From Siphonodentalium dalli (Eukaryota; Mollusca; Scaphopoda; Gadilida; Siphonodentaliidae): a DNA stretch of 64,000 nt. The DNA lies in assembly GCA_032622095.1 (NCBI GenBank), contig CP136067.1, positions 127,631,030-127,695,029 on the forward strand, given 5' to 3'. Both the position numbers and the translations under genes were made by a program. Positions 45,705 through 58,800 of this stretch are shown in pieces; the stretch's first letter is position 1; the number at the start of each line of letters is the position of its first letter. Below the pieces are notes generated by a model, which saw only the letters and a program-made list of their open reading frames with translations, was not told where the DNA came from and searched no databases.

Positions 45705-46975
45705 TCGGACACATGTAATATATGTTTGCCCTTTCATGAAATTTGTAAAAACTAGAACCAAATGTTCAAAGTTCAACTTCTCTATTGAAAAATGATAACT
45801 AGCCAAACTTATATCTAAGTCAGACTATCAAACTATATTTGCAATACCTAATACTAAATTATTCAAAGTCGGACGCCTGACAAAATAATGTTTAAAAACT
45901 TTCTTAAAAAGTTGACAAGTAAACATTGGGTATACAAAAATCACTAAGTCAAAACTAGGATAGATTCGATTTGAAAAATTCATAACTCAAAAAGTTCATA
46001 TTGAAAACATAAAAATTAAATTACATGTTCAAAATTGAGAACAAATTAAATTTCAGAGAAAGTTGACTGAATAAGACAATTAAAATATATTTCATTTCAA
46101 AACATTTAAAAATTAAATATCAATGTATAAAATTTAGAATAAAAAAAAATTAATTCAAAGTCAAAATTTGAAGTATAACATTCAATAAGTGAATAAGTCA
46201 TTAATGTCCATCTTGCATTCCACGATGATGTCACAATATGAAAGTAGACACTGCATGGTCCATACAGAATTGACGTCACTGATAAACATGGCAATAATAT
46301 AAATAGATCGTGATGTCACAGATGATGTCACTTCCAATAGTAATAACAGATTCAGGTTATAAATAACTCTTAACGTCATGTCCACATGCTAAACATGGAT
46401 GCTGCACAGAACTCCATTCGAACAAGCAGTTAGCACCATGAACGTAAATGATATATACATCGCTGTTAGCACGGACGTCAATCGTTCAATAGCGGGCATT
46501 GCTGAGAAAGCCCCAGAACCAAGTTCGTTGTTAACCGTGAATATCGTGTAGCGTTAACATTTGATAAAATGTAATTAAAACTTCCATAACCATTGACCAT
46601 TAAACGCTCTGATGGTTCGACGAACGATGATATTAAGGATTTATATTACCTTAAAGTCCAGATAGTCGGGAGTCCATTTCCTTGATATAATAAGAATTAC
46701 CACAGAAGCACACACGGAATGAACACATGTAATTGCTCCTGAGTGAATACATTCCTCCATTGGCCGATACATTAGCAATACTTAACTGATTAATTCGGTA
46801 TCTCGATGACAATATTGCTGTGCTCTGTCAATATACTGATTGAATCTCTCGTTCCGGCCTTAGAGCTGACATCGGATGACAATATATCGATCTGTCGAAA
46901 GTTTTTTAAAATAACTAAACAAGGAACTAAAAACTTAATCGAAGTGCCATGTCGAAAAATTCGAAATCGAGTGAA
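45705..46975 (-). repeat. Uninterrupted target-site copy for the 12-kb element
   Basis: The reverse complement reads as the counterpart of 27325-28067 joined, through one AAGAT (46210-46214 on this strand as ATCTT), to the counterpart of 40204-40720. No trace of the AGTRGGGC terminal repeat lies at the joint. It is either a copy made before the insertion or a perfectly excised one; the first is simpler. Confidence 0.85.
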
Positions 46976-47163
46976 TATTTTCGGCGCGAAAAGTGTTTTA
47001 TACCCGATATTAGAATTATGGGAAATCCAAGAGAATCATGGGAAGTTCAAAGGTCACTATAGTTCGTGTAACATAAGTGTACCGGTATCGTCGGAGTAAT
47101 ATATAGTCTATAGAGTAAATATTTCCGGTTTAGAAATTACACATTTTGATAACAAAATTGCCC
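46935..47163 (-). repeat. Inverted arm, partner of 44567-44799
   Basis: Reverse complement of the arm at 44567-44799, from AAAACTTAATCGAAGTGCC to GATAACAAAATTGCC. The part above 47108 is in frame with the LINE at 47108-48735. Confidence 0.82.
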
Positions 47164-48735
47164 CATTGTAGAAGAAATCGATACCAAGATACTTAAAACC
47201 GTCAAGTACATCCAAGCGGTCGTCGCTTATAGTAAATGTATGGTTCAGTGATTTAGTACCAGAAAATACCATTACTTTTGTATTCTTGATATTCACCTCT
47301 AAATTCCATGCGTCGGCATAATCACTAAATGCATTCAACATACGTTGCAACTCTTGCTCGTTATCAGCAAATAATACAGTGTCGTCTGCATACAGAAGGC
47401 ATAACAAGTTAAGATATTTTCCAGTTATATCTACGCTGCGCTGGTCAAGGTATCGCAAGCCGTCCAGGGCACAGTTCTCGAGAAAATCCTGTACATCATT
47501 CAAATATAAGGAAAATAGAAGAGGTGATAGATTTCCCCTTGCCTCACTCCCGATCTACACATGAAAAAGTCTGAACGACTACCATTTTTGAAAATACAAG
47601 ACTTTGACACCCTATACATATTACGAATAATATTGAAAACTTTCCCGTTGATGTCATTGCGCAATAGTTTGACCCAGAGTCCCTGGCGCCAAATCGTGTC
47701 AAAAGCTTTGCGGAAGTCAACAAAGCAGCAAAATAATTTCTTTTTTTTGCGCCTAAGTAAAGTTGTGAGAGACAGAACAAGCTGAATATGTTATCAATAG
47801 TTGATCGTCCTTTTCTAAAACCTGACTGATTTTCATGAAGTTTCTTGGTACTTTCAACAAAGTTTGAAATTCTTGAATTGATGACACCCGTAAATAGTTT
47901 ACCAATACAACTAAGTAATGTAATGCCTCTATAAGAATCAGGGTCAGTTTTCGCACCGTTGTTCTTATATAGCGGAACGATCATTCCAATAGCCCAATCG
48001 TCAGGGTAAAAACCCGTATCAAGGACATAGTTGAACAGGCGCCTGTAAAACGGTAGCATAATTTGTGAAGTTGTCTTTAAATATTCATTGCACACTCTAT
48101 CAATCCCCGCGGACTTATTTGATTTGAGAGCAGATATCACTTTGAAAATTTCATCATCTATAATAGGAGCATTCATTTCGTCACAGCATATCATTATCAT
48201 TATTTTGTTTGTTCAGCTCCTTAAAATGATCGTAGAATGTTTCCATGTTAATACAATCACGTTGGTCATTTTTCCCAGAGTACTTTCTAAAAGTTTTCCA
48301 GAATTCGGATGGTTCATTGTGCGACAGTGAACGAAGCTCTGCTGCACAATTATCTCGCATATTGTTTATTTTTATATCCATAGTTTTTTTGTATGACTTG
48401 CTGGCTATTTTTAGGTGACGCTTATTTGTATCCGAATTTCAGTTATTAAATTTCTTTTTAGTCTTATTAAATTCCTTCCGTTTACGTCTACACTCGCCGT
48501 CAAACCATATTTTTGCCTTAGTCCCTGATTTATAATGATTCTTTTTAGTCATACTGGTAATTGAAAACATTTTCTCTCCCGCCTTTGTTAGAACATCGGA
48601 GACACCCCTGGTCAATAAGTCAATATCTCGGGACGAATTCACAGAGTTAACAGAATTAAACAATGCATTCAGTTCAGGTATAGCTTCTTGCACCGCGGCG
48701 ATATATTCGCTATTTGACTTTAGCATGCATGGATG
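47108..48735 (-). mobile_element. LINE reverse transcriptase, endonuclease missing, frameshifted
   Basis: Reading from 48735 downward: a linker with KIWFDGECRRKRKEF (about 48500), the SEFWKTFRKYSG region (about 48290), then KSNKSAGIDRVCNEYLK (about 48060-48110), VPLYKNNG...PDSYRGITLLSCIGKLF (about 47890-47970) and ENQSGFRKGRSTIDNIF (about 47785-47835). In another frame it continues YADDTVLF (about 47363-47386) and KTKV/NTKVMVFSG, then LGIDFFYNG. This is the order of a non-LTR (CR1/Jockey-type) protein with the N-terminal endonuclease absent. Frameshifts fall near 48430, 48185 and between 47750 and 47500. Confidence 0.85.
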
Positions 48736-50123
48736 AAGCTTGGTGGGGTTGCCAAACGGAATTGTGTAATGACAGTTGCAGTGACAGAACATATTGCAAT
48801 ATCTTAATATTAACGTGGGTGCTATAAGGAGAGAGTGATGTATGTTCAATGGTGATGAATATCAAGTTGATGTGTGTGTGAGTTTGCTGACCGTTTCTAT
48901 TGTATTTACAATACTTTATTCTGATGTGCATGGTGTGGTGGATCAACCTTGGGTCTATAGGGTGGTGTGCGTTGTATGAACAGTCGAGATATAGCGTCGT
49001 CTGGGCAGGGTGGCGTTGGTACACGAAGCAGTCCCCCGATGGCTGATGATGTGTTTGAAGCGGTTAGGCTGTGTGGTGGTTGATTGCTGAAGTTGACGTT
49101 TCTGTTGACACCACAGCATTTATTGAATCCCTTGAAAATGAGTGGCCAGTAATTGAGACTGAGAGTATAAGTGTGCTGTCCAGCAATCACGATAAGGTTA
49201 TAATTAGTCTGATTTGCATATCCACTGCTGCTGCGCCCAAGGTGATCAGGTGTATTTCCAAAACTGGATGGATGATAAAATGGACACCAGAAAGTCGTTG
49301 ATAGAGTAAGTGCATGTGCGGGTAGTTCTAGCTACTTTCATATGGGTGATTCAATTGCCCGCAATGGATCCCATGGACATAGGAAAGGCGGCTAAAGGAT
49401 AGATACCATCAAGGCAATAGCATTAAGTATCGTGGATACATGTGTTTTTTTTAAATGTCCTTCAAAGATAATTTCGCTATAAAATCGAAAATTATAAGGG
49501 TGCCGAAAAGTAACAAATCCATATTAACGGGGTTCTGGTAGTGTTAAAATTACTGTATGGAGTGAATTCCGCATGCAATTAGCCATCCTTATAAGTAAAA
49601 CTCGTGGTGTGTGCTAGAAGCGGAAATGACAATAAACAAAACATCAAACCAATGCAAACATTCAAAACGTTATACATGCACAGCAGTGGTACCTGACTGA
49701 AATATTAAGCATGTTTGGGACTACATGTATGTCAACCGTCGTACTTAAACCGTCGAAAGACTGATGATTTATATAAATGTATGCATGTCAAAAATAATTA
49801 ACCAGTTGTGTCACTGCATGAATAATATAGAATAGAATAGAGATGGCAAGTAACATATTACAACTGACATGAAACTTGTTTGGGAAACGGAATATAGCCA
49901 TCAAGCTACTGTGTGGTTAACAACAAAATCATCCACCCAATTACAATATATAGTATAGCCTATTTTGCATTGCTGATGTTGGAGTAGTTTCATATTAACA
50001 TGTCTATATTGTTTAAATATGATAAGGTATCGGCGTCGGTCATATTTTAGATCCATTTTGTTCCATACGCCAGTGACTGCCAACAACAAATTGGCACACT
50101 CGGATTATATAGAGAGTCATAAT
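48736..50123. other. No supported gene
   Basis: No motif recognised. About 50 bp near 50008-50065 (TTAAATATGATAAGGTATCG...ATCCATTTTGTTCCA) resembles 54085-54145. Overlapping frames at 48906-49301 on both strands are not called. Confidence 0.45.
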
Positions 50124-50272
50124 GTAATTGGTTCCGATAATTACGTTAAATAATTCACGAGAGGCGAGAGAAGTCGGTAAGAAACGAGTGCGCGTTAGCG
50201 CATGAGTGTCTTACCCAAACGTCTCTCGCCTCGATTGAATTATTGAACGTAATTCTCGGAACTAATTGATTA
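50124..50272. mobile_element. Hairpin MITE-like element, 149 bp
   Basis: Arms of about 49 bp: TAATTGGTTCCGATAATTAC...GAGGCGAGAGA facing TCTCTCGCCTCGATTGAAT...TAATTCTCGGAACTAATTG. The middle also folds: GGTAAG pairs with CTTACC and TGCGCG with CGCA. There is no coding capacity. The target duplication is unclear. Confidence 0.75.
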
Positions 50273-50789
50273 CTCTATTTATTGCACTTCTGCATCAATT
50301 TGTTTCGCCAGATATGATTAAAACACACATAATTAATGCATGGAAGTCCCAATGTGGAGAAAAATCAACCATCGAACAGCCTAGATCAGTAAGCGACGTA
50401 ACGTTACGTCACGGGAAATGACATAATTCACTAGTAACATTACCATTTTTAATTAACAGCGTTTTCAATGGAAATCGAGTGTAATAAAGTCTTATAAATC
50501 ATGATAACAATAACAAATGTTTTTAATAACAGTCGGTATCACAATGTCGTCACCGTTATGAAATGTGTGTGTCACTTAATGTATGCCTCACGACAAAGCT
50601 ACAACACCCAGAATGTGTTTATTATATACAGCATAGATCATATCGAAATTGAATATTTTCATATTTTGGTTGTCAAAAATCTGAATATTTGTTTCATTGC
50701 TGTGACAATTTCCAACGCTAACTGTCAAGTTTTCATTTAGCTTTGGTATTTTATTGAACTAATGCAACTGTAACAGTAATGTCTACATT

Positions 50790-51470
50790 AAAGGTATCAA
50801 CCTCGGCAATTTAGAATACAAAATTACACAGTATGCAGACGACACGACTCTCACCTTGGACGGTAGCGAAGAAAGCCTCAGGGAAGTATATACTGTTTTA
50901 AACTCATTTGCAGATTATTCAGGCCTGAAAATTAACAATAGCAAATGTCAGGCGTCGTGGATTGGCTCTTATACGGAGCGTACGGATATTATATGCCCAG
51001 ATCTTGGACTAAAATTTTATAGTACTTTCAATCTCCTTGGAATATACTTTGACACCAACCTTGACAAAATGGATATCAATTATGATAGAAAACTTACTGA
51101 AGTCAAACGTTTGATAGCAACATGGAAACACCGGTTACTTACACCCATTGGTCGAATAACGGTGATAAAATCACTAATACTCCCAAAATTAACGCACCTT
51201 TTTGTAGCTCTACCAAATCCCAGTAATATTTTTATGAAAAATCTTGACACAACGCTCTTTAATTTTCTCTGGAACTCGAAGCGTGATCGAGTTAAACGCA
51301 AAGTTATTTGTCAAGATTATAAGAACGGCGGATTAAAAATGGTTGATGTAAAAAAATTTATGCTGTCCATGAAAATAACTTGGGTGAGGCGCCTCGTAAC
51401 CAAAAGTGCCAAATGGATCCCCTTAACAGATATACCTTTACGCGATGACCCTACAGTACAAAGCCCGTGG
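50790..51470 (+). mobile_element. L1/Tx1-like LINE reverse transcriptase fragment
   Basis: The frame enters at INLGNLEYKITQYADDTTLTL (catalytic YADD at about 50831-50842). It continues SGLKINNSKCQASWIGS, LLGIYFD, RLLTPIGRITVIKSLILPK and FLWNSKRDRVKRKVICQDY...GGLKMVDV. These blocks are characteristic of the L1/Tx1 side of the non-LTR tree and differ from the other LINEs here. The frame stays open for over 200 codons, then runs into a CGTGGTC-rich sequence at about 51466, so both ends are lost. Confidence 0.85.
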
Positions 51471-51800
51471 TTTTTTCAAAACCACGCGTGGCCAACATTT
51501 TAACACGGAAAAAACACGGTAAAATCGCGCGTGGTCTTAGCGTGGTCAACTTCAGAAAAATGATCTGCGTGTTCAAACACGGCGTGTACATGCCGTGGTC
51601 ACCGAGTTCACGCCGTGGTCATCCGTGTTGAAGTCGTGTTCTTAGCGTGATCAATTTCGGCAAAATGGCCAGCGTGTTCAAAAACGGTCTGAACACGGCG
51701 TGTACATACCGTGGTCATCTGAGTGCACGCCGTGGTCATCCGTGTTGAAGTCATGTTCATGCCGTGTTAATAGCGTGGTCAGTCGTGTTTACGGCGTGGT
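51466..51800 (+). repeat. CGTGGTC/CGTGTTC word-rich element, copy 1
   Basis: Begins CAAAGCCCGTGGTTTTTT and is packed with GCGTGGTC, CCGTGGTCATCCGTGTT, GCGTGTTCA and AACACGG words. A sub-repeat starting GGCGTGTACAT lies at about 51582 and 51698. A related patch in opposite orientation lies at 60606-60970 and ends AAAACCACGGGCCTTGTAC. No coding frame is supported. Confidence 0.7.
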
Positions 51801-54557
51801 CTGCATCCCAGTCAGGGACAGTGCGGGAGGTGTGAATAATCCGCGACATCAAAGAGTTGCCGCAGTATTACTTGCGGTAGGATTTTTTCGGGTATATTTG
51901 GCCCGGATTGATTTCGTCAATGAATAAAGAATTGTCAGATAAAATCTTTTATAATAAAAAACAATTTCATATATTGAATTATATATATATATATGCCTTT
52001 ATATCCGTGTCATGTTTTGTTGTCGCATTTTATTTTAGTTGGCATTAATATTTTCTTGTGTTTCCCGGCCATAGCTAACAGACAGACAAACAAACAGAAG
52101 TCCCAAACTATATATTAGATCATTTGTGGGTACCCGTTTCAAGGTGAAGGTCACCTCGGGCGGAAAAACTGACCCGATGAAAATCTCCCCAATTTCCCAG
52201 GAACCCCTAAGTACGAACACAGACTTAAGAATCACACAACACGCTCAAGTCTGTACACAGGCACAGCACGCTCATGTCTGGACACATACACGCTCTTTAT
52301 CAACGACACTGCGGATACGAACGCTCTTTAACTATCACGCAATTAACCCATGAATTCCCATTGCGGTGGCGGGGGGTTGGAGAATGAGTGCTCTGACGTT
52401 CTCAGAAGCGGTCCGATGACCATTCCCGCGGTTTTTACCCTCAGATAGCAAGTTTGGGCTAAATCCGCCCGGCAGTTTTCCCGGCCATAGCTAACAGACA
52501 AACAACAAACAAACAAACAGAACTCCTAAAATATAAAGTAGATTAAATGCAGATATTCTCGAATGTGAAACCGGTTTCGTTAGTTTACCGTAGACAGTTG
52601 CGTCCCGAATTGAGAAGTAATTAATTACAATTGAGCTTAGTTTAGACGGTACTTTTGATTTGTTTGAGATTTTCGGCGATGCTACATTTCCCCAGTTGGC
52701 ATAGCACCTGAATACTGACTTATCAGGTTATACGCAACAGAACAAGTCCATAATATAAGTTAGCCTGTGCCACCGCTAACAAGATATCATATTTGTAGTT
52801 TGAGATCGGTTATCATTGCTTTAACAGTGATCTAGAACATTCTTAACCATGCTAAATGAACAATAACTCTTAAAATGACTTAAATGTTCTGCAGTTTCGT
52901 CAAAGGTCACAATATTGAAAATAAAATAAAAGTTACCTAATTATGAATTTTATCAAGAATATACTAAAAGTATAGTATAATGATAATATGAAAGTGATAT
53001 TACCCACAAAACACTTTGTGTGAACCGAGAATTTAATTCAACGCAGAAGTCTTGTTAAAGTAAACTTATCGGGGACTCCTCTGTGTTGAGTGCTTTGCGT
53101 ATAGCACACTTTACTCACTCTACTGTATCATAATATGGATTTTTGTTTATTAACAAACCGTACGGTCTTGACAATAACATGCTATTTATGATTTTACACA
53201 ATATGTCTATAAATTTATATTCGTTCTGTTTATGGCGGTCTTAACCGATGCCACATTTTAAAAGAGCAACACCCATCGCGATGACAATACTTATATTTAA
53301 GTGTCAATCGTATATACCACACTATAACAGGTTGCTGAACGTTCTAGCATTCCATGAAGCAACAAAGAGGTGAGGTCGGTACAACCAATCTAGATCTATA
53401 TTAAGTTCATTCGTTGTGTGTTCTTAGTGTTTCAGCCATGTGTATTGGCTACTATGCAAACTGAATCTATAGAAGGTGTTAAAGATAACGTACCGTTTGA
53501 TGCGTTTCATTTCAGACTGAAGTGGCACCACGCCATTAAAAACCCATATCGATAAATATTTAATGCATGCACTGATCGAGACAAAAGGACAAAATTTCAC
53601 GCTCGGAGTTCAGCCATTGACTTGTTGTCGCATATGACGTCGGTGATAGCCTATATTTTTGTAGTTCATCAATAGATGGATGGATCGATAAATGCCACTC
53701 AAAAAGACGACAATTTCCCCGTCAATTAAATGACCCGATATATCAACCAGCAATTAACACGTTCTTCAAGTAACCTTCAAGTAATGATTAGTGTCGATTA
53801 GTGAAATACCATTGTCTTTTCACATCTATCGGATTCGTTTTACCGTGAAAGAACTATAGTTTGAAAGGGAATAAAGGTAATCGAAATGATGATTCGGGAT
53901 CGTTTTGCAGACAACTATTGTTTTCGGTATGTTGTGGTTCTATCTTACCACACAACAAAAAAAACTCCTGGCATGTGGTAGAGAACTAAGAGAAGTTATA
54001 TTGAGCACTACAGCTACCCGGATATCGAATTAGTTCATCGCAAAAAAAGTTGTATGAGGGTTAATTATTGCAAGCAGATACTGTCTATACGGTTTAAATA
54101 TGATATGGTGTCGGTTTCGAACATATTTTACATCCATATTGTTCCATGTGGCAAGAAGACTTATATACAAAGAATGATTCAGACATTGTCAATATTGAAA
54201 TAGAACAAGATGGTACTAAAAAATTATGTCCACATGCGTTATTGACCACTATGGTTCCGGTCCCCAATGTGCACGAAAGCAGATGGAACATGTCAGTTCT
54301 TAACACACCTCGCTTTCGCGTACTTCGGACAATAAATAACTGTGGTTTACGGTCTTATTGTTCGATATATCGCTTCGGTGTTGCGATCATCCTGTAGAGA
54401 ATTTAATTCCGGTTCCAACAGTACCCCAACGGACTATTCGTATCCGAATCCGGGAATGATCTGATCTAAACATCAACATCTATAACCTAGTTCCACGCGA
54501 CTCAGTTTACATTTTTTGTATTAAATAAGCATTACTTTATAAGAAGAAAAATCCTGA
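51801..54557. other. No supported gene; direct and inverted short repeats
   Basis: A (TA)n tract lies near 51977-51994. CCCGGCCATAGCTAACAGAC plus AAACAAACAGAA occurs at about 52063-52100 and 52478-52520. The stretch 52590-52730 (GCATAGCACCTGAAT, TTTTCGG.GATG, ACAATTGAGC.TAGTT) matches 57555-57700 in inverse orientation. No gene recognised. Confidence 0.5.
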
Positions 54558-54970
54558 CCCGGGCATAATCTGTACCTTTAAATATTATCAGTAAATACGT
54601 GGAAATTAAGTCGGTTCCGCACATGGTGTGTACCTTTAAATGCGATAATTATTCCGTGAAATCAATCCAACAGCCTAGTATAACGTCTCAAAATCAACTT
54701 ATAACTTTGTTCCACGTGACATTTAATATATCAAAATGACGATAATTTATATAGAAAAAAAGAGAGAGAAAAAAAAACCGGATCCGGACATGATATCTAC
54801 CTTTAAATATGATCAATAATTACGAGATAATTAATTCGGATCCGGATATGGTGTGTTCCCTTAAATGCCATCATGGTCACGTAAAATCAATCCAACCACC
54901 GTGTCTATATGAAAATATAAGAAGTATGCTGATCCGGGCACGATATGCACCTTTAAATACGATTAATCGG
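54558..54970 (+). repeat. Higher-order repeat with ACCTTTAAAT core
   Basis: CGGGCATAATCTGTACCTTT-like segments at about 54558, 54785 and 54934 alternate with CACATGGTGTGTACCTTT/GATATGGTGTGTTCCCTT at 54618 and 54846. CGTGAAATCAATCCAAC or a close variant follows each of the latter. The larger period is about 227 bp, then a shortened 149 bp. Confidence 0.65.
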
Positions 54971-55124
54971 GTTGAATGAGCACGACAGCCCTATTTTGGT
55001 TTAATCTCACCTCCTAACCAGTTTCCGCGTGTCAAACGGCTTTTAATGGGTTAAATGTGTGATAAAACAAGCATGAAATTCATACCCGGGATCCGGAATC
55101 CGGTAAAAAGACACACCCATGTTA

Positions 55125-56575
55125 TGGTCATCAATAACAGTAAATACCCTAAATGTCCCGTCAAGATATTTTCGATCTAACAACAGGAAGATGTAAATCT
55201 ACAAGATTCAATAAATATATATAGTCATATGTTCCTGTCAAAATATTCGATTTATTTAGTATTAAGTTAGCAATCTTCTTGAAATAATGCACGTGTATCG
55301 GTACCATTGCGACTCCCATATATAAGTTATTTTTATGAATAATCGCGGTGTGGTGGTATCTTTACTTTTTCTGGGCCAATTTTCACAATCGACGGGTTGA
55401 ATTTCGATGAAATTTCCGTTAAATAAAATGTTGCTGCTCATTTGCCAATTTTAGCAGCAATTTCGAGAATATAATTTGGACTATGGAGGTGATAATTAAT
55501 TACGTAACGCACACACCACGAGCTCCTCTTCCAATATAAATATATATTTCATTGTACGCGAGGGTGGTTTTGATGCCACATACCCAATGGACAGGCGGCG
55601 AACAATCCCCTTCTTGGTACGACCGAACCTGACATCGAATGAGTTAATTTAGTGCAAATGTCCATATCTCATATAAAAAAAATCGACGGTTTCCTTTTCA
55701 CTGACTTCACCCATCGCCGCTTTTTGAAACGCATAGCAGGAAATGGCACCCTTTTGATAATCTCTAGACAATGGCTTGATTAGCCCATTGTCTCATTTTT
55801 GTCCGTCCGTTATTAATTTCCGGGTGCCTGAGGAATATATAATAACAGTGATAACTGAACAGGGCTACATGCATTGCATGATTTGTACAAAACATAGACT
55901 CCACGTCCTACGCCCATACATACTTGATGCATTGTATATCGGAGAGACAATTTCACACAGTTTACGGATATGGGACATCGGTTACAGAGTACAGTTTCTA
56001 ATCGGGGGATACGGACGATTGCACAACAGAGATAACAAGTGGAGAATTTGTTTTGTACAGGGCCAGTATGGCCAGGATTGGTCGTATTCCTACTGATCTT
56101 GTTTTACTTACCATTATAGTTGTATTGATGTGTATAACTTTCCAAAAAATAAAATTTAATTTTAGTCTCTTTATTGAATTTACCAGGACTATTTCATTTG
56201 CATTGGTGAAAAATCATTTTAAAATTTTTTAATTTAAATTAAAAAAACTAAATTTTGCAATACCACACTAAGCCCCAAAACTAACCTTATCTACACTATT
56301 TGTCTAATTGTACTTAATTTAGCTGACCTCTTTGTTTTCGATGGTGTCTGCAAAACACTGGTGTTTCATAATCAGCTGACCAACTAATCACTGGCCACTG
56401 TGTTTTAAAAGTTGAAACTTGAATTGACCCATACGTTAATTAATTTCAATAAAGTATATAAAAATAAATATTATCGTAAAACTTATGGGAGGGCACTTGA
56501 CATGAGGTCGAATGTACACACGCAGGTTAGGGTGCATTTACATTGCTACATAAATGTACACAGATCTACATGTCG
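55125..56575 (+). repeat. Dispersed block, copy A (with about 275-bp extra segment)
   Basis: Shares with copies B and C: TTAGTATTAAGTTAGCA, GTGTATCGGTACCATT, GAATAATCGCGGT, TTTCACAATCGACGGGTTGA, AAATAAAATG.TGCTGCTCA and GGAGGTGATAATTAATTACG. With B it also shares the later CATCGCCGCTTTTTGAAACG, GGGCCAGTATGGCCAGGATT and TATGGGAGGGCACTTGACAT. At 55757-56033 it has about 275 bp absent from B. A 106-codon frame spans that segment, but it starts within it and shows no known motif. Confidence 0.8.
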
Positions 56576-57694
56576 CCCTCTGCACATTCGAACAATGAGT
56601 CTACCAAGCTCTACCAGCGACGTTCGATCTCTCAAGGATGTATCTACCTGTGAATGTCTTGTCAGTGTTGATCTTTACTCAACACGCAGTGTTATATTTT
56701 ACATGTTAAGACACAAGTCCACTTGATAACTTAATGAATAACCCATCTCAACAGCCATGATTGTTCTGACTAATGAAATTAATATAAGTAGATAAACATG
56801 CATGCATTGAGATCATATAAAAAAAACTTACCACAATAATGATATGTGAGTCAATGAGGATTTACAACCAGGCCACGGTCAAACACAATTCTGGACGATA
56901 TATCGTGCAATTATATATAGCATCGTGAATACAATTTAGCAAAACTTAATGAGTAGATATCAACCTTTGCGAAAAGCAATGGTCAATTGGCCCAGTCGAC
57001 TCATTGTGAGGAAAATCAGCGGGCGACATGCATGGATAGCTATGGCACAGAATTATGACGAACCAATTGTCACAAAATTCCACCATCACAAATTGTCACA
57101 CCTACTATGCCATCGCTACTGTGGTACGTGTGTCCGCAGCCAATACATCGACATCTGTAATGTTCTTTCTGAGTATGGTCGATCGTTTTACTAAACATCG
57201 TTTCGATTGAACCGGATACATTCATCGGACTCTTTCTCGTGTTATATTGGACCGTGACATGTTTGTCATTGTCTTCAATGTATCTTATCACATATCAATA
57301 GTATTGACGTGATCAGGCACTGAAAACTAAGGAATGGAAACAAATGTTTTTTAATAACTTTGGTTATATGGATATTCGCATTTCAATTAACACGCGCTGA
57401 ACACCCGCGTCTATAACAAAACGAGGAAGGTTACTGAAGTGCGAACCGTTCATTTATGCCATAGCGCTCAAGTACTTCGTTAGTATGTCATATTTTTGAT
57501 GCCCCGAGACGATACCGTTAAAGACATATTATGGACAACTTTCGGGGGCGTTAAACTGATAAGTTAGCATTCAGGTGCTATGTCAACTGGATGAATGTAA
57601 CATTATACTAACATCACCGAAAATCTGAATCAAATCGACCGTAACACTACATAGAAAACATCGTCTGAACTACGCTCAATTGTAAATATTTACA
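56576..57694. other. No supported gene; inverted match to 52.6 kb
   Basis: No motif recognised. 57555-57700 is the inverted partner of 52590-52730. Confidence 0.45.
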
Positions 57695-58800
57695 TCTCGG
57701 TACCATATATTCGATTTATTTAGTATTAAGTTAGCACCCTTCTTGAAATAATGAACGTGTATCGGTACCATTCCGACTCCCATATATAAGTTATTTTTTA
57801 TGAATAATCGCGGTGTGGTGGTGTCTTTACTTTTTCTGGGCCAATTTTCACAATCGACGGGTTGAATTTCGATGAAATTTCCGTTAAATAAAATGTTGCT
57901 GCTCATTTGCCATTTGAGCAGCAATTTCGAGAATATAATTTGGACTATGGAGGTGATAATTAATTACGTAACGCACACACCACGAGCTCCTCCTCCAATA
58001 TAAATATATATTTCATTGTAAGCGCGGGTGGTTGTGATGCCACATACCCAATGCACAGGCGGGGAACAATCCTCTTCTTGGTACGACCGAACCTGACATC
58101 GAATGAGTTAATTTAGTACAAATGTCCATATCTCATATAAAAAAAATCGGCGGTTTCCTTTTCGCTGACTTCACCCATCGCCGCTTTTTGAAACGCATAG
58201 CAGGAAATGGCACCCTTTTAACAAGTGGAGAATTTGTTTTGTACAGGGCCAGTATGGCCAGGATTGGTCGTCTTCCTACTGATCTTGTTTTACTTACCGT
58301 TATAGTTGTATTGATGTATATAACTTTCCAAAAAATAAAATTTAATTTTAGTCTCTTTTTTGAATTTACCAGGACTATTTCATTTGCATTGGTGAAAAAT
58401 CATTTTAAAAAATTTAAATTTAAATTAAAAAAACTAAATTTTGCAATACCACACTAAGCCACAATACGAACCTTATCTACACTAATTGTCTAATTGTACT
58501 TAATTTAGCTGACCTCTTTGTTTTCGATGGTGTCTGCATGGTGTTATATCATAATGCTATGAAGAAGCCAATGTGTTTTCAAAACACTGGTCTTTCATAA
58601 TCAGCTGACCAACTAATCACTGGCCACTGTGTTTTAAAAGTTGAAACTTGAATTGACCCATACGTTAATTAATTTCAATAAAGTATATAAAAATAAATAT
58701 TATCGTAAAACTTATGGGAGGGCACTTGACATGAGGTCGAATGTACACACGCAGGTTAGGGTGCATTTACATTGCTATAGAAATGTACACAGATCTACAC
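57695..58800 (+). repeat. Dispersed block, copy B
   Basis: Colinear with copy A from TCGATTTATTTAGTATTAAG to GAAATGTACACAGATCTACA. It lacks the 275-bp segment of A: GGCACCCTTTT is followed at once by AACAAGTGGAGAATTTG. It has about 45 bp (near 58538-58582) that A lacks. The 111-codon frame at 58122-58457 exists only because of this joint and is not conserved in A. Confidence 0.8.

Noticed and set aside
55776-56096. 106-codon frame across the extra segment of block A
   Set aside because: It has no motif and no copy with a conserved frame. It may only reflect an inserted sequence.
58122-58457. 111-codon frame in block B
   Set aside because: The colinear block A does not preserve the frame because of the 275-bp segment, so it is a product of the joint.
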